A DNA stretch of 64,000 nt from Enterobacteriaceae bacterium RIT714 (GCA_009668015.1 WJYB01000007.1:124001-188000); one strand, 5' to 3'. Counted from the stretch's first letter, positions 9,059 through 24,618 are shown. Numbers and translations are program-made. The notes: generated by a model not told the origin, from the sequence alone.

Positions 9059-9652
9059 TTACGCTTCGTAGTAGTTATAGATCCCCGCCGCGATCACCAG
9101 CGATGATGCGACTTCATAGGCTTTTTCGCGCCCCACGAGCAAATCGATAATTTTGAGGGCGAAATCAATGGATGTCCCTGGCCCCTGGCTGGTGAGCAGG
9201 TTGACTCGCGGGTCCCAGACCACGCGTTTATCGACCCATTGATCCGGAGGAATGCGGTCTTTCAGGGCGGGGAAACCGGTCATATTGCCGATCGGGAAAA
9301 TCTGATGAGGAATCAGCACGGTTCCCGCCGCGGCGCAAATAGTGGCGACCAGACGCCCGGAAAGATGAAACTGTCTGACGGTTTCGACCAGCAGCGGACT
9401 GTCGCGAAAACACTCTGCGCCTTTCAGGCCGCCCGGCAGTACGATGACGTCGTAATCGCCATCAGCCACTTCTACCAGCGGTGCATCAGCCAGAATTTTC
9501 ACGCCGCGCGAGCAGGTGATCGCCAGATTGCCGTCACTTGCCACGCTGGCCGTGGTGACATTAATTCCGCCGCGCACCAGTAAATCAATGGTGGTGACGG
9601 CTTCAGTCTCTTCGCTACCAGGGGCGAGGCATACCAGTGCCGACGCGCTCAT
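9059..9652 (-). CDS. yajL: DJ-1/PfpI-family protein deglycase/chaperone
   Basis: A cytosolic stress protein of the DJ-1 superfamily that protects thiol proteins and is credited with chaperone and methylglyoxal/deglycase activities. It is 197 residues, close to the E. coli 196. The nucleophile elbow cysteine lies in [12 protein letters not shown] (Cys106 position), with the conserved Glu in GSEETEAVT. The start was set at the ATG at 9652 ([12 protein letters not shown]) because AAGGAG lies seven bases before it; an in-frame ATG at 9658 would sit one base after that site. The first 38 bases overlap the end of panE, so the ribosome site lies within panE and coupling is likely. Confidence 0.94.
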   Translation of the reverse strand: MSASALVCLAPGSEETEAVTTIDLLVRGGINVTTASVASDGNLAITCSRGVKILADAPLVEVADGDYDVIVLPGGLKGAECFRDSPLLVETVRQFHLSGRLVATICAAAGTVLIPHQIFPIGNMTGFPALKDRIPPDQWVDKRVVWDPRVNLLTSQGPGTSIDFALKIIDLLVGREKAYEVASSLVIAAGIYNYYEA

Positions 9653-10526
9653 ACTCATTCTCCTTACGTTTTACCATATCATACAGGCGGGCATTTTCCG
9701 GTACGCTGATGCCGTGCGTTCTGGCTCGTCTGAGCAGATAGCCCGTGATGTAGTCGATTTCGGTATGCCGCAGTGCGCGGATATCCTGCAGCATCGACGA
9801 CATATTTTCTGCCGTGCTTTCAATGACCTGCTCGACATAATAGCGTACATCTTCCGTGGAGGTATGTATGCCTTCGCGCTCAATCACTGCCGCCAGTTCG
9901 GCACACAGGGCCGCCACTTCCACGGGATGGTTTTTAAGCTCGCCATTCGGGCAATTCCACAGCGCTGTTAGCGGGTTGATAACACAGCTCACCGCCAGCT
10001 TACGCCACAGCTGTGGACGGATATTATTGTGCCAGGCGACGTCAGGAAGCACTTTTTGCAGAACGTCTGCCAGGTAGCTATAGTCGCCGTCCTGCTCGCG
10101 CGCCGGACCAATATGGGTGACACCGCTGGCGACGTGAACAATGATGTTGCCGTCGCGACGGGCTGCCTGAGTGGTGGTGGCCATCAGCAGGGGCTGATGG
10201 ATGGATTTTAGTTCGTCGATAGTTCCCATGCCGTTATGCAACAGCAAAATTGGCGTGGTGCGAGGAAGGATAGCCGCCAGCGATTTGACCGCATCAGAGA
10301 CCTGCCAGGCCTTTAGCGTGACCAGCAGCAGATCGCTCTTCGCCAGAAAATCCGGGTCGTTGGCGGTGAGCGAATCGTTAAAGAGACTGCCATCTTCATT
10401 AATCAGGTTTACACTGCAATACGGCTGGGCAACGCGCAGCCAGCCTTGTACCTCGTGTCCATGTTTGCACAATGCGGTGAGCCAAAGTTGGCCAAGGGCT
10501 CCGCATCCGAGCACAGTAATTTTCAT
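9615..10526 (-). CDS. panE: 2-dehydropantoate 2-reductase (ketopantoate reductase)
   Basis: NADPH-dependent reduction of ketopantoate to pantoate in pantothenate and coenzyme A synthesis. The 303 residues equal the E. coli length. The N-terminal Rossmann motif is [13 protein letters not shown] (about 3-15), and the catalytic-lysine helix [24 protein letters not shown] lies mid-protein. The C-terminus [11 protein letters not shown] is conserved and is encoded across the start of yajL. Transcribed away from yajQ across a 127-base gap. Confidence 0.96.
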   Translation of the reverse strand: MKITVLGCGALGQLWLTALCKHGHEVQGWLRVAQPYCSVNLINEDGSLFNDSLTANDPDFLAKSDLLLVTLKAWQVSDAVKSLAAILPRTTPILLLHNGMGTIDELKSIHQPLLMATTTQAARRDGNIIVHVASGVTHIGPAREQDGDYSYLADVLQKVLPDVAWHNNIRPQLWRKLAVSCVINPLTALWNCPNGELKNHPVEVAALCAELAAVIEREGIHTSTEDVRYYVEQVIESTAENMSSMLQDIRALRHTEIDYITGYLLRRARTHGISVPENARLYDMVKRKENEYERVGTGMPRPW

Positions 10527-10653
10527 TGTTCCTCCTCACCTGCAACTGCGCCAGGCGTATCGCTTAAGTATAGCGCCGTCAGCTAAGCTTCTGTTGAGTT
10601 ATGCTTCGTTGCGGGTATTATGCAACGCAACAAAAGTGAAGGGAGAAGAAAAG

Positions 10654-11145
10654 ATGCCATCTTTCGATATTGTTTCAGAAGTTAATATCCAGGAAGTCCG
10701 TAACGGCATTGATAACGCAAGCCGTGAAGTTGAGTCACGTTTCGATTTTCGTGGCGTTGAGGCTAGTTTTGAGCTGAACGACGCAAATAAGACCATTAAG
10801 GTGCTGAGTGAGTCTGATTTCCAGGTCAACCAGCTGCTTGATATTCTGCGCGCGAAGCTGTTAAAACGCGGCATTGAAGGGACTTCCCTCGATGTGCCGG
10901 AAGAGTTTGTACACAGCGGCAAAACCTGGTTTGTGGAAGCGAAACTCAAGCAGGGCATCGAGAGCGCGATGCAGAAGAAAATCGTAAAGCTTATCAAAGA
11001 CAGTAAGCTGAAGGTGCAGGCGCAAATCCAGGGTGAAGAGATTCGCGTCACCGGCAAAGCGCGCGATGACCTGCAGTCTGTTATGGCGCTGGTGCGTGGC
11101 GGCGATTTGGGACAACCGTTCCAGTTTAAAAACTTCCGCGATTAA
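10654..11145 (+). CDS. yajQ: YajQ-family nucleotide-binding protein (DUF520)
   Basis: The ATG at 10654 ([20 protein letters not shown]), with GAGAAG upstream, gives 163 residues, the family length. The protein has two ferredoxin-like repeats and binds nucleotides. Homologues in Xanthomonas bind cyclic di-GMP and act as transcription co-regulators; the E. coli role is unsettled. The characteristic [13 protein letters not shown] stretch ([17 protein letters not shown]) and the C-terminal [12 protein letters not shown] are present. It is a single gene, sharing a bidirectional terminator with yajR. Confidence 0.95.
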   Translation: MPSFDIVSEVNIQEVRNGIDNASREVESRFDFRGVEASFELNDANKTIKVLSESDFQVNQLLDILRAKLLKRGIEGTSLDVPEEFVHSGKTWFVEAKLKQGIESAMQKKIVKLIKDSKLKVQAQIQGEEIRVTGKARDDLQSVMALVRGGDLGQPFQFKNFRD

Positions 11146-11150
11146 TACGA

Positions 11151-11179
11151 AAATGCCCGGTTTAACCGGGCATTTTTTT
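11151..11179. terminator. Bidirectional terminator between yajQ and yajR
   Basis: The perfect stem AAATGCCCGG/CCGGGCATTT has a five-base loop, with T residues on the right and A residues on the left. It serves both convergent genes. Confidence 0.85.
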
Positions 11180-12539
11180 AGGCTTTTATCGCCTGCTCAA
11201 CTTCAAAGCGATTGGTCAGTTTGCTGTCTATTTTGACGTAAGCGCTGCGCTCCTCCGGTACGATAAACACTTCGCTTATCCCTTCCGTCGCTTCCAGGCG
11301 CTGTTTCAGTGCGTCGCTGATTTCAACATCCTCCGGGATTTCAACCCGCAGACTGCTGACATAGCGCGGCTCTTTCATGGTGCTGGCCACCAGCAGCCAG
11401 ACCATCGCCAGCAGCGCGCCGGCCAAAAATACGGTTTGAGAATCAAACAATCCGTCGACCCAGCCGCCGAACGAACCGCCAATGGCCACGCCAAGAAACT
11501 GGCTGGTGGAGTATATCCCCATCGCCGTTCCTTTATAGCCCGCAGGTGATTCTTTGCTGATCAGCGACGGCAGCAGGGCTTCCATCAAGTTGAAAGCAAG
11601 GAAGAACAACTGCACGCCCAGGACCAGCTCCCAGAAGTGCGGGCCGGAGCCCCACAGCACAATTTCTGCGATTAATAACAGCGCCACGCAGCCGAGGAAT
11701 ACGCGCTTCATGCGGCGTTTCACTTCGGCGTAGATGATAAACGGTACGACGGAGACGAAAGAGATCAGCATCGTCACCAGATAAATTTTCCAGTGCTCAG
11801 CAGCCGGGAATCCGGCAGCAGCCAGTTGGCCGGGCAGGGCAACGAACGTGGACATCAACAGGATGTGCAAACACATAATGCCGAAGTTCAGCTTCAGCAA
11901 TCGCGGCTCGACAATGACTTTGCTAAAGCAGCCTTTGACCATGCCTGACTCACGGTTCAGCACATGGTTTTTGCTGTCTGGCACGACCCAAATCGTCAGC
12001 GCAATGCCGATCGTCGCCAGCACGGCAATCATCCAGAACAGGGCATTCAGACCCAGTTTATGAGTAATGATCGGCCCAAGCACCATCGCGATAGCAAAGG
12101 TGACGCCGAAACTGACGCCAATAAACGCCATCGCTTTGGTGCGATTCTGTTCGCGGGTTAAATCGGACAGCAGCGCCATCACCGCAGCGGCAATGGCGCC
12201 AGAACCTTGCAGCGCACGGCCCAGAATAATACCCCAGATAGAGTCCGACAGAGCAGCAATGACGCTACCGAGAACAAAAATGAGCAACCCGCCGACAATC
12301 AGCGGCTTTCGGCCCACGCGATCGGAGAGCAAGCCAAAGGGAATCTGAAAGATAGCCTGCGCCAGACCGTAAATCCCGATCGCCAGACCGATAAGCGCTT
12401 CGCTGGCACCCTGCAGAGCCATACCATACGTGGTCAGAACAGGCAGGACCATAAACATGCCGAGCATGCGCAGTGAGAAAACAGTCCCTAAACCCCAGGT
12501 CGCGCGCAGTTCGCCTGGTGTCATTTTATAATCGTTCAT
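11178..12539 (-). CDS. yajR: MFS efflux transporter with C-terminal YAM domain
   Basis: Inner-membrane major facilitator of the drug:H+ antiporter type; the physiological substrate is unknown. Twelve transmembrane segments are followed by a soluble ferredoxin-like YAM domain (about 388-453). The conserved motif A between TM2 and TM3 is GLLSDRVGRKPLI. The start was placed at the ATG at 12539 (MNDYKMTPGELRATWG), which has GAGG at good spacing; an upstream GTG adds two residues. The 453 residues match the family. It stands alone, convergent with yajQ, with a further terminator between its start region and cyoE. Confidence 0.95.
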   Translation of the reverse strand: MNDYKMTPGELRATWGLGTVFSLRMLGMFMVLPVLTTYGMALQGASEALIGLAIGIYGLAQAIFQIPFGLLSDRVGRKPLIVGGLLIFVLGSVIAALSDSIWGIILGRALQGSGAIAAAVMALLSDLTREQNRTKAMAFIGVSFGVTFAIAMVLGPIITHKLGLNALFWMIAVLATIGIALTIWVVPDSKNHVLNRESGMVKGCFSKVIVEPRLLKLNFGIMCLHILLMSTFVALPGQLAAAGFPAAEHWKIYLVTMLISFVSVVPFIIYAEVKRRMKRVFLGCVALLLIAEIVLWGSGPHFWELVLGVQLFFLAFNLMEALLPSLISKESPAGYKGTAMGIYSTSQFLGVAIGGSFGGWVDGLFDSQTVFLAGALLAMVWLLVASTMKEPRYVSSLRVEIPEDVEISDALKQRLEATEGISEVFIVPEERSAYVKIDSKLTNRFEVEQAIKA

Positions 12540-12646
12540 TACCACCTCAGTTCAAAAGCAGGCACTAGTGTAGTGTGGGGAAGGGACGGGGTAAACAAAG
12601 GGTTATTTAACAAATATTACATGCGTGATTAATGAGTTCAGCGAAT

Positions 12647-12675
12647 AAAAAAGGGTGCCGAAGCACCCTTTTTTT
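12647..12675. terminator. Terminator of the cyo operon
   Basis: The stem AAAAAAGGGTGC/GCACCCTTTTTTT, with a four-base loop, is flanked by A and T runs and can act in both directions. It ends the cyo transcript on the minus strand just after cyoE. Confidence 0.85.
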
Positions 12676-12688
12676 GGTCTGTGATTTC

Positions 12689-13576
12689 TTACCAGACGTA
12701 AGTCAGCAGACTATGTGAATCCGGCACCATAAAGTCCACGGACATCATGACGGACAGCGAAGTGATGGCGACAATGGAGAACACAAACAGCTTACGTGCC
12801 CAGACTTTGTCATCTTCCACTTTGTAACCGCGCAGCGCCATGCCGAGCCACCAGACGCTCACCGCAGCAGCCACGACCAGATATTTATATCCGGCGTAAC
12901 CGCCCAGAGAGAGCATCAGCGTCGCCACGGCAAAAGCGATGATGTACAGCGTGATGTGATTCTTGGCGACTGAAATGCCTTTTACGACCGGCAGAACCGG
13001 GATGTTCGCTGCCTGATAATCCTTAAAGCGGAAAATCGCAATGGCGTAGGAGTGCGGCATCTGCCACAGGCTAAAGATAGCCAGCAGGATAAGCGCACCG
13101 CTGTCGAACTGATTCGTGACGGCGCAGTAGCCAATCACCGGCGGCGCAGCGCCGGAGAGAGAACCAATCAGCGTACCGTAGACGGAGTGGCGCTTCATAT
13201 ACAGGCTGTAAACGCCCACATAGACCACAAACCCCATCACTCCCAGCCAGCAGGCCAGAGGATTGGCGCCAAACCACAGCAGCATAAAGCCAGCAAAGCC
13301 CAGCAAGGTGGCGTACACCAGCGAGACGGCAGGAGACATCAGGCCTTTGACAAGCACCCGATTCTTGGTCCTTTCCATCTTCCTGTCGATATCCATGTCG
13401 ATGTAGTTGTTAAATACACAACCGGACGCAACCACCAGTGACACCCCAATCAGCGTGGATGCAAAGAGGGTGTAGTCAATGCTGCCCTTAGAGGCCAGCA
13501 GGAACCCTCCGATCACGGAGATCAGGTTGCCAAAGATGATGCCTGGTTTCGTTACTTGCAGGTATTGCTTAAACAT
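12689..13576 (-). CDS. cyoE: Protoheme IX farnesyltransferase (heme O synthase)
   Basis: Membrane prenyltransferase that attaches farnesyl diphosphate to heme B, making heme O for the CyoB active site. The ATG at 13576 ([17 protein letters not shown]) gives 295 residues, the usual size; the frame is open further upstream but with no conserved sequence. UbiA-family aspartate motifs are seen as [15 protein letters not shown] and in the second half as [15 protein letters not shown]. Several hydrophobic segments are present. It is the last gene of cyoABCDE, 11 bases after cyoD. Confidence 0.96.
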   Translation of the reverse strand: MFKQYLQVTKPGIIFGNLISVIGGFLLASKGSIDYTLFASTLIGVSLVVASGCVFNNYIDMDIDRKMERTKNRVLVKGLMSPAVSLVYATLLGFAGFMLLWFGANPLACWLGVMGFVVYVGVYSLYMKRHSVYGTLIGSLSGAAPPVIGYCAVTNQFDSGALILLAIFSLWQMPHSYAIAIFRFKDYQAANIPVLPVVKGISVAKNHITLYIIAFAVATLMLSLGGYAGYKYLVVAAAVSVWWLGMALRGYKVEDDKVWARKLFVFSIVAITSLSVMMSVDFMVPDSHSLLTYVW

Positions 13577-13587
13577 ACTCGCCGCTC

Positions 13588-13913
13588 TTAGTGAACCATC
13601 ATGTTGTAGTTCAGGTTCCACATGATCCAGATGGAACCGACTACAAGGATAGCGATGATAATCACGGTAAAGATAAAGGCCGTCATGTTCCAGCCCTCAT
13701 CGGATTTGGTGTTCATGTGCAGGAAGCAAACCAGATGCACCAGAATCTGAACCACAGCGGTCACCAGGATAGTACCCAGAATAGCCGCGTGAGAAGCAGA
13801 ACCGCTCATCACCATCCAGAACGGGATCACCGTCAGGATGATCGACAGGATAAAACCTGTCATGTAGGTTTTTACGCTACCGTGGGAAGCGCCATGATCG
13901 TTAGTGTGACTCA

Positions 13914-13914
<1 letters not shown>
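13588..13914 (-). CDS. cyoD: Cytochrome bo3 ubiquinol oxidase subunit IV
   Basis: Small inner-membrane subunit with three transmembrane helices; it helps assemble the CuB centre of the oxidase. The ATG at 13914 ([21 protein letters not shown]) gives 108 residues. Its start overlaps the cyoC stop by one base (TAATG), a classic coupling arrangement. The longer open frame to 13995 overlaps cyoC and is not used. Confidence 0.95.
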
Positions 13915-17473
<3,559 letters not shown>

Positions 17474-17523
17474 TTAACGACCTCAATTCCACGGGGACCT
17501 GGTGGCGTTTAAAGTGTGGGGGC

Positions 17524-17552
17524 ATTTTACGGGAAGGTTACATTACTGTAAA
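17524..17552 (-). promoter_or_regulatory. Sigma-70 promoter of cyoABCDE
   Basis: On the minus strand, TTTACA (17547-17552), a 17-base spacer and TAAAAT (17524-17529) form a near-consensus promoter 51 bases before cyoA. TTACA and TGTTTA-like repeats overlap the -35, a plausible ArcA target. The remaining 17553-17952 is AT-rich and contains no gene I can support; it should also hold the end of the ampG-yajG transcript. Confidence 0.65.
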
Positions 17553-17952
17553 CATCATTAGCCCTGTGTCAGGAAGGTGTTACCGGGTTCTGCCGCACGT
17601 GTCACATGTGTTGCAAATTATGTCTATTTTTAAGACAGAAGCCCCATGTGGCGCGAGTTATAACGAAAGGGCGTACAAGGATACCCTAAAAGGGGCAATT
17701 GGTATAACCATTGCTAAAAATACACAAATAATTAACAATTAAGCATCAATAAAAAGACAATTAAAGAACGGAAATTTAATCTTAGTAAGGCTGAATCGTT
17801 TAATGAAAAATAGCGAAGCAGTGTGGGTTCCAATAATTTCCGGAAGCTATCCAGCACAAAACAACAAATATTTTTTTTCATCGCTGCCCGTTATTTTGAC
17901 GTTATAATTTACAAGCGTGATTACAACGGAAAATAACCGTTCGGTTTTTGCT

Positions 17953-19428
17953 TCAGGTCATCCGGGTTTTGCGCAGCGCCAGATAATCGAGGATGCCACC
18001 GGTGACAATTCCGCTCACAGCCAGCAGCCCGCCGACATCCAGTAACAGAGCGTCGAAGGGAAGCTCAAGAGATGTCGATGCACTGAGAATGAGCATCACC
18101 AGCCACAGCGCCAGCATCAGACAACCTGCCATCAGTAAACGCAGTGCAAAACGGTAGGCGCTCTGGAATTCCGTACGCGGCATAAAATGATCTGTTTGCT
18201 GGGTATATTCCAGCGTCCGGCGACACACCAGCAGGAGTAATATTCCAGGAACGGCAGCAAAGACCGAGAAGAGATAAAACGTCGGCCAACCGTGCGCCTC
18301 AACAAACCAGCCCGCGATGGGACCAACATAGACACGCCCCACGGCAGAAAGCGCGGAAAGCAGTGCAAACTGAGTGGCAGAGAAAGACTTATTACAGAGC
18401 GTCATGAGCAACGCCACAAATGCCGCCGTCCCCATCCCCCCGCATAAGTTTTCAAAAAATACCGCAGTGGCCATGCTGATCATCTGTTTGTCAGTGATGG
18501 ACAGCAGCCAGTAACCGGCATTAGAAATGCCCTGTAAAATACCGAAGATCAGCAGCGCGCGGAATAGCGTCAGGCGCTGCATCAATACACCGCCATACAG
18601 AGCGCCAATAATCGTCGCAAACAAGCCTAGCGTTTTGTTCACCATGCCCACTTCACCGGCATCGAATCCGACGCCTCTGATGAGGAAGGTGGTGGTCAGG
18701 CTCATGGCAAAAGCATCGCCAAGCTTGTATAGGACAATCAGCAATAAAATCAGCCAGGCATTGTTGCGCCCGAAGAAGTCCCGCAGCGGTTCGGCAACGG
18801 CCTGCTCCAGAGAGCGTGGTACGGGGATGACATCGCTGGGTTCCGGAGCGAAAAAAGTGGCGATAATACATGGCAACAGCAGGGCGGCCATTAGCCAGTA
18901 CATCCCCTGCCAGCCGAGATACCTGTCGGCGAGCCACAGGGCTAATCCGCCGGAAACCAGCATCCCCAGCCGATAGCCCAGAACGCTGATCGCAGCACCC
19001 GCGCCCCGTTCTTCAGCGGGTAACACGTCCGTTTTCCAGGCATCAAAAACGATATCCTGCGAAGCAGAGCAAAAGGCAATGACAACGGCCAGCGCGGCCA
19101 TCCAGCGCAATTGTGATGCCGGTTCCAGGAAGCCCATTGCGGCAATCGCCAGCAACAGCAGCACCTGGGTCATGACTAACCAGCCCCGACGACGCCCTAA
19201 AAACGGCGGGGTATAACGGTCCATCACCGGCGACCACAAAAACTTAAAGACGTAAGCCTGACCGACCAGCGAGAAGAAACCGATCGTTTTGAGATCGATA
19301 TTCTCAATCGTCATCCACGCCTGAAGCGTGCCGGAAGTGAGGGCCAGAGGTAAACCGGAGGCGAAACCCAGGATCAGCAGAATCGCTGATTTAGGTTGCT
19401 GGAAAATGCGTAAATAGTGACTGGACAT
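17953..19428 (-). CDS. ampG: AmpG muropeptide permease
   Basis: Inner-membrane MFS transporter importing GlcNAc-anhydroMurNAc peptides for cell-wall recycling. In Enterobacter-type bacteria with an inducible chromosomal ampC, AmpG delivers the muropeptide signal to AmpR, so it is needed for beta-lactamase induction. The 491 residues match E. coli. The N-terminus has ILLILGFASGLPLALTSGTLQAWM, and two further hydrophobic segments at the end extend the 12-helix core to 14. It follows yajG by 46 bases in the same operon. Confidence 0.97.
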   Translation of the reverse strand: MSSHYLRIFQQPKSAILLILGFASGLPLALTSGTLQAWMTIENIDLKTIGFFSLVGQAYVFKFLWSPVMDRYTPPFLGRRRGWLVMTQVLLLLAIAAMGFLEPASQLRWMAALAVVIAFCSASQDIVFDAWKTDVLPAEERGAGAAISVLGYRLGMLVSGGLALWLADRYLGWQGMYWLMAALLLPCIIATFFAPEPSDVIPVPRSLEQAVAEPLRDFFGRNNAWLILLLIVLYKLGDAFAMSLTTTFLIRGVGFDAGEVGMVNKTLGLFATIIGALYGGVLMQRLTLFRALLIFGILQGISNAGYWLLSITDKQMISMATAVFFENLCGGMGTAAFVALLMTLCNKSFSATQFALLSALSAVGRVYVGPIAGWFVEAHGWPTFYLFSVFAAVPGILLLLVCRRTLEYTQQTDHFMPRTEFQSAYRFALRLLMAGCLMLALWLVMLILSASTSLELPFDALLLDVGGLLAVSGIVTGGILDYLALRKTRMT

Positions 19429-19474
19429 GAGTGTCTGAAACTGACCCGGCGACGTGCCGGGTCAGGGTGCAGAA

Positions 19475-20053
19475 TTAACGTGCGTTCTGCTTGATGAATT
19501 CGTGAATGCTGGTGTCCTGTGCCATATCGGCGATGGTATCGGTCAGCACGCTATTGACGGCGTCAGCAATGTTTTTGTTTGACGCCTGGAACGCGCCTTC
19601 AATCGTGTAGCTCGCGCGGTAGTTCTTGTTCATCTTGTTGCCGTTTTTGGCTGTCGCGATGATAGCAATATCCGCTTTCGTGGCGATGTTATAACGCACG
19701 TTACCCTGAGAAACATCGGCGTACAGATTGTTGACGATGATTTGCAGATCGACGGCACCGCTTGGGCCAACCATATAGCCACGCGCGGTCATCTGTTTCT
19801 CCAGCACTTCCTGCAGCAGGAAGCGCAGATCGCGTGAAGCCGTCAATGTGACCTGTTGATTGTCACGAGTGACTTTTGCCAGTGCCTGATCCTGACGCTG
19901 ATCGGCCCCGTTAATACTCACGGTGACTCCCATCAGACTTGGGTCCTGCTGCGGCAGACTAATTTTCGGGGAGACATCAATGGTGGTGGGTGGAGTGGCA
20001 CAGCCAGCCAGCATGAAAAGCGCTACCAACGGAAAGAAGAGTTTTTTTAACAT
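19475..20053 (-). CDS. yajG: Outer-membrane-type lipoprotein YajG
   Basis: A 192-residue lipoprotein of unknown function. The signal peptide has the lipobox MLAGC at Cys18, followed by ATPPTTIDVSPKISLPQQ. The residues after the cysteine (Ala, Thr) do not include an Asp at +2, which predicts sorting to the outer membrane. It is the first gene of the yajG-ampG operon and is divergent from bolA. In Enterobacter and E. coli this pairing with ampG is constant. Confidence 0.94.
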   Translation of the reverse strand: MLKKLFFPLVALFMLAGCATPPTTIDVSPKISLPQQDPSLMGVTVSINGADQRQDQALAKVTRDNQQVTLTASRDLRFLLQEVLEKQMTARGYMVGPSGAVDLQIIVNNLYADVSQGNVRYNIATKADIAIIATAKNGNKMNKNYRASYTIEGAFQASNKNIADAVNSVLTDTIADMAQDTSIHEFIKQNAR

Positions 20054-20357
20054 TTCAGATTCTCAACGAGTCGTAAGCATTTATAGACAAAATTTGCCGC
20101 CATCATAACATCGCCAACGGCAAGGGGAAGTGGTCAACGCATGTAAATTCATCGTCTTGTCTGAAATCTGACCACACTTTACGTTTTCCCCGGACACAAG
20201 AGGTAAAACGCATGAGTGTGAGAGTGGACTTCATCCGTTTGAATGAGTAAATCAGACGAAAGCTAAATAATTGTTGTCATGTTGTAATGGAAGCGGTAAA
20301 AGCGGCTAATATTTAAAGGGATGGGTGACATCTCAGCGTTGTCGGAGGAGTAATTTC

Positions 20358-20675
20358 ATGATGATACGTGAACAGATCGAAGAAAAACTAAGGACAGCGT
20401 TTAACCCCGTGTTCCTCGAAGTTGTCGACGAGAGCTACCGTCACAATGTGCCGGCGGGCTCTGAAAGCCACTTCAAAGTGGTGTTAGTGAGCGATCGCTT
20501 CGCGGGAGAACGCTTTCTCAATCGTCACCGTATGATCTACGGAACGCTGACGGAAGAACTCTCCACCACCGTGCACGCATTGGCTCTGCACACCTACACC
20601 ATTAAGGAGTGGGAAGGGCTACAGGATACCGTTTTCGCCTCTCCACCTTGTCGAGGTGCGGGAAGCATCGCATAA
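20358..20675 (+). CDS. bolA: BolA, stationary-phase morphology regulator
   Basis: A 105-residue class II KH-like DNA-binding protein that represses motility and mreB and favours biofilm and round morphology; it also binds [2Fe-2S] with monothiol glutaredoxin. The ATG at 20358 ([19 protein letters not shown]), with GGAG upstream, gives the E. coli length. The conserved [18 protein letters not shown] and [14 protein letters not shown] are intact. The 304-base gap to yajG carries both promoters. A GCGGCTAATATT stretch just before the gene could be its -10 region, a guess. Confidence 0.96.
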   Translation: MMIREQIEEKLRTAFNPVFLEVVDESYRHNVPAGSESHFKVVLVSDRFAGERFLNRHRMIYGTLTEELSTTVHALALHTYTIKEWEGLQDTVFASPPCRGAGSIA

Positions 20676-20734
20676 CCATTGCTGGTTGCAAACGCTGGAG
20701 TTTTTCCAGTATGTTGCATACAGAATGACGTCAA

Positions 20735-20757
20735 GACGGCCTGCGGGCCGTTTTGTT
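20735..20757 (+). terminator. Terminator of bolA
   Basis: The short stem ACGGCC/GGCCGT, followed by TTTGTTTTG, lies about 60 bases past the bolA stop. Confidence 0.65.
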
Positions 20758-20847
20758 TTGTCTGCGTTTTGAGCGTGTGGGGCGAATTTTAGACCAAATA
20801 GGGTCCAAATTTGTGAAAAAAGCCGCAGCCTGATACCCCAACCGTTC

Positions 20848-20876
20848 TCGACTCACCCAAGTGATGCCGCTATAAT
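20848..20876 (+). promoter_or_regulatory. Probable sigma-70 promoter of tig
   Basis: A perfect TATAAT (20871-20876) with TCGACT 17 bases upstream lies about 130 bases before tig. It gives a long untranslated leader. Nothing else but the bolA terminator is evident in 20676-21007. Confidence 0.5.
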
Positions 20877-20998
20877 GCCGCGTCTTAATGAATGTCTTCG
20901 GGATGATTCTGGCGACAGGGAATGTGTATCTGCTATAAGTGAGCATCCCGGTATTGCGAGACAAATTCAGAGTTGACCGAGCACTGTGATTTTTTTGA

Positions 20999-22306
<1,308 letters not shown>

Positions 22307-22335
22307 TTCTGCCCCAACGGTTTAAAGTTTGAACG

Positions 22336-22369
22336 AAAACCCGTTGCCTTCTGGTGACGGGTTTTTTTT
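22336..22369 (+). terminator. Terminator of tig
   Basis: The stem AAAACCCGT/ACGGGTTTT, with a loop of about 12 bases, is followed by T residues. Confidence 0.75.
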
Positions 22370-22565
22370 ATTACAGTAATAGTCCAGGAAGAGTGCTAAA
22401 ACGCCCTTTCAGTGTTAGCGTAACAGCAAAAGATTGTTATGCTTGAAATATGGCGATGCCGTCCCCATAAGTGTGTAATCACATGAATGAGACTGGCTGA
22501 TAATCCGTCCATAAGGTTACAATCAGTACAGCAGGTATTTTCCAATTTTTATCCAGGAGACGGAA

Positions 22566-23189
22566 ATGTCATACAGTGGCGAACGAGATAACTTTGCACC
22601 CCATATGGCTCTGGTGCCAATGGTTATTGAACAGACCTCTCGCGGTGAACGTTCTTTTGATATCTATTCCCGTCTGCTCAAGGAGCGCGTTATCTTTCTG
22701 ACAGGCCAGGTGGAAGACCACATGGCAAACCTGATCGTGGCGCAGATGCTGTTTCTGGAAGCGGAAAACCCGGAAAAAGACATTTACCTGTATATTAACT
22801 CCCCTGGCGGTGTGATCACTGCCGGGATGTCGATTTATGACACCATGCAGTTCATTAAACCCGACGTCAGCACCATTTGTATGGGGCAGGCGGCATCCAT
22901 GGGGGCGTTCCTGCTTACTGCAGGCGCGAAGGGCAAGCGTTTCTGCCTGCCAAATTCCCGCGTGATGATTCACCAGCCGCTGGGCGGATACCAGGGCCAG
23001 GCGACAGATATCGAGATCCATGCGCGTGAAATCCTGAAGGTGAAAGGGCGCATGAATGAACTTATGGCGCAACACACGGGTCAATCACTTGAGCAGATCG
23101 AGCGTGATACCGAGCGCGATCGCTTCCTCTCCGCATCAGAGGCAGTAGAGTACGGCTTAGTCGACTCGATTTTGACCCATCGTAATTGA
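22566..23189 (+). CDS. clpP: ATP-dependent Clp protease proteolytic subunit
   Basis: Serine protease that forms the double-heptamer chamber used by ClpX and ClpA. The 207 residues include the short propeptide typical of enterobacteria ([16 protein letters not shown]). The active-site Ser is in GQAASMGAF (Ser111), His in MIHQPLGG (His136), and Asp in the C-terminal part at about 185. CAGGAGA precedes the start. clpX follows 127 bases later in the same direction. Confidence 0.98.
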   Translation: MSYSGERDNFAPHMALVPMVIEQTSRGERSFDIYSRLLKERVIFLTGQVEDHMANLIVAQMLFLEAENPEKDIYLYINSPGGVITAGMSIYDTMQFIKPDVSTICMGQAASMGAFLLTAGAKGKRFCLPNSRVMIHQPLGGYQGQATDIEIHAREILKVKGRMNELMAQHTGQSLEQIERDTERDRFLSASEAVEYGLVDSILTHRN

Positions 23190-23316
23190 TGCCCACGGCG
23201 CGAGTGTGCCGCTATAATAATGTAGGGCGGCACTTTGCTTTATGGCGACTTGCGTCTGAGAATGGCATTTGCGTCGTCATGTGCGGCACAAAGAACTTAA
23301 AAAGAGGTTTGGACTC

Positions 23317-24591
23317 ATGACAGATAAACGCAAAGATGGTTCGGGCAAATTGCTGTACTGCTCTTTTTGCGGCAAAAGCCAGCATGAAGTGCGAAAACTG
23401 ATTGCCGGGCCGTCCGTGTATATCTGCGACGAATGTGTCGATTTATGTAACGACATCATCCGCGAAGAGATTAAAGAAGTAGCGCCTCATCGTGAGCGCA
23501 GCGCGTTGCCGACTCCGCACGAGATTCGTCATCATCTTGATGATTACGTTATCGGTCAGGAGCCGGCGAAAAAAGTGCTGGCCGTTGCGGTGTACAACCA
23601 CTACAAACGACTGCGTAATGGCGATACCAGCAACGGTGTGGAGCTGGGCAAAAGTAACATTTTGCTGATCGGTCCAACCGGTTCTGGTAAAACCTTGCTG
23701 GCTGAAACGCTGGCGCGCTTGCTGGATGTCCCGTTCACCATGGCTGATGCCACCACGCTGACCGAAGCAGGTTATGTGGGTGAGGACGTTGAAAACATCA
23801 TCCAGAAACTGCTACAGAAATGCGATTACGATGTGCAGAAGGCCCAGCGCGGTATCGTTTATATTGATGAGATCGATAAGATCTCCCGTAAATCCGATAA
23901 CCCGTCTATCACCCGTGACGTCTCGGGTGAAGGTGTGCAGCAGGCCCTGTTGAAACTTATCGAAGGTACGGTTGCTGCTGTTCCACCTCAGGGCGGGCGT
24001 AAACATCCGCAGCAGGAATTCTTGCAGGTTGATACCTCTAAGATTCTGTTCATCTGCGGTGGTGCGTTTGCGGGGCTGGACAAAGTGATCGCTAACCGTG
24101 TTGAAACCGGCTCCGGCATTGGTTTTGGCGCTACGGTGAAAGCGAAATCCGAAAAAGCGAACGAAGGCGAACTGCTGTCTCAGGTTGAGCCAGAAGATTT
24201 GATCAAGTTTGGTCTGATTCCTGAGTTCATCGGCCGTCTGCCAGTCGTGGCAACCCTGAACGAACTGAGTGAAGACGCGCTGATTCAGATCCTGAAAGAG
24301 CCGAAAAATGCGCTGACCAAGCAGTATCAGGCGCTGTTTAATCTGGAAGGCGTTGATCTGGAATTCCGCGATGAAGCGTTAATCGCCATCGCCAAAAAAG
24401 CGATGATCCGTAAAACGGGGGCGCGTGGTTTGCGCTCAATCGTTGAAGCTGCGCTGCTTGATACCATGTACGATTTACCGTCCATGGAAGATGTCGAGAA
24501 AGTGGTGATTGACGAGTCTGTTATCAGTGGCCAAACCAAGCCACTGCTGATTTACGGTAAACCAGAAGCTCAACAAGCATCTGGCGAATAA
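23317..24591 (+). CDS. clpX: ATP-dependent Clp protease ATP-binding subunit ClpX
   Basis: AAA+ unfoldase that feeds ssrA-tagged and other substrates into ClpP. The ATG at 23317 ([20 protein letters not shown]), with AAGAGG upstream, gives 424 residues; the 16 codons before it are not conserved. The zinc-binding domain has Cys15, Cys18, Cys37 and Cys40. Walker A is GPTGSGKT and Walker B is IVYIDEIDK. Pore loops GYVG and RKH ([10 protein letters not shown]) and the ClpP-docking IGF loop (SGIGFGA) are all present. Confidence 0.98.
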   Translation: MTDKRKDGSGKLLYCSFCGKSQHEVRKLIAGPSVYICDECVDLCNDIIREEIKEVAPHRERSALPTPHEIRHHLDDYVIGQEPAKKVLAVAVYNHYKRLRNGDTSNGVELGKSNILLIGPTGSGKTLLAETLARLLDVPFTMADATTLTEAGYVGEDVENIIQKLLQKCDYDVQKAQRGIVYIDEIDKISRKSDNPSITRDVSGEGVQQALLKLIEGTVAAVPPQGGRKHPQQEFLQVDTSKILFICGGAFAGLDKVIANRVETGSGIGFGATVKAKSEKANEGELLSQVEPEDLIKFGLIPEFIGRLPVVATLNELSEDALIQILKEPKNALTKQYQALFNLEGVDLEFRDEALIAIAKKAMIRKTGARGLRSIVEAALLDTMYDLPSMEDVEKVVIDESVISGQTKPLLIYGKPEAQQASGE

Positions 24592-24618
24592 TTCGCCAAA
24601 TCATACAAGCAGTTAATC

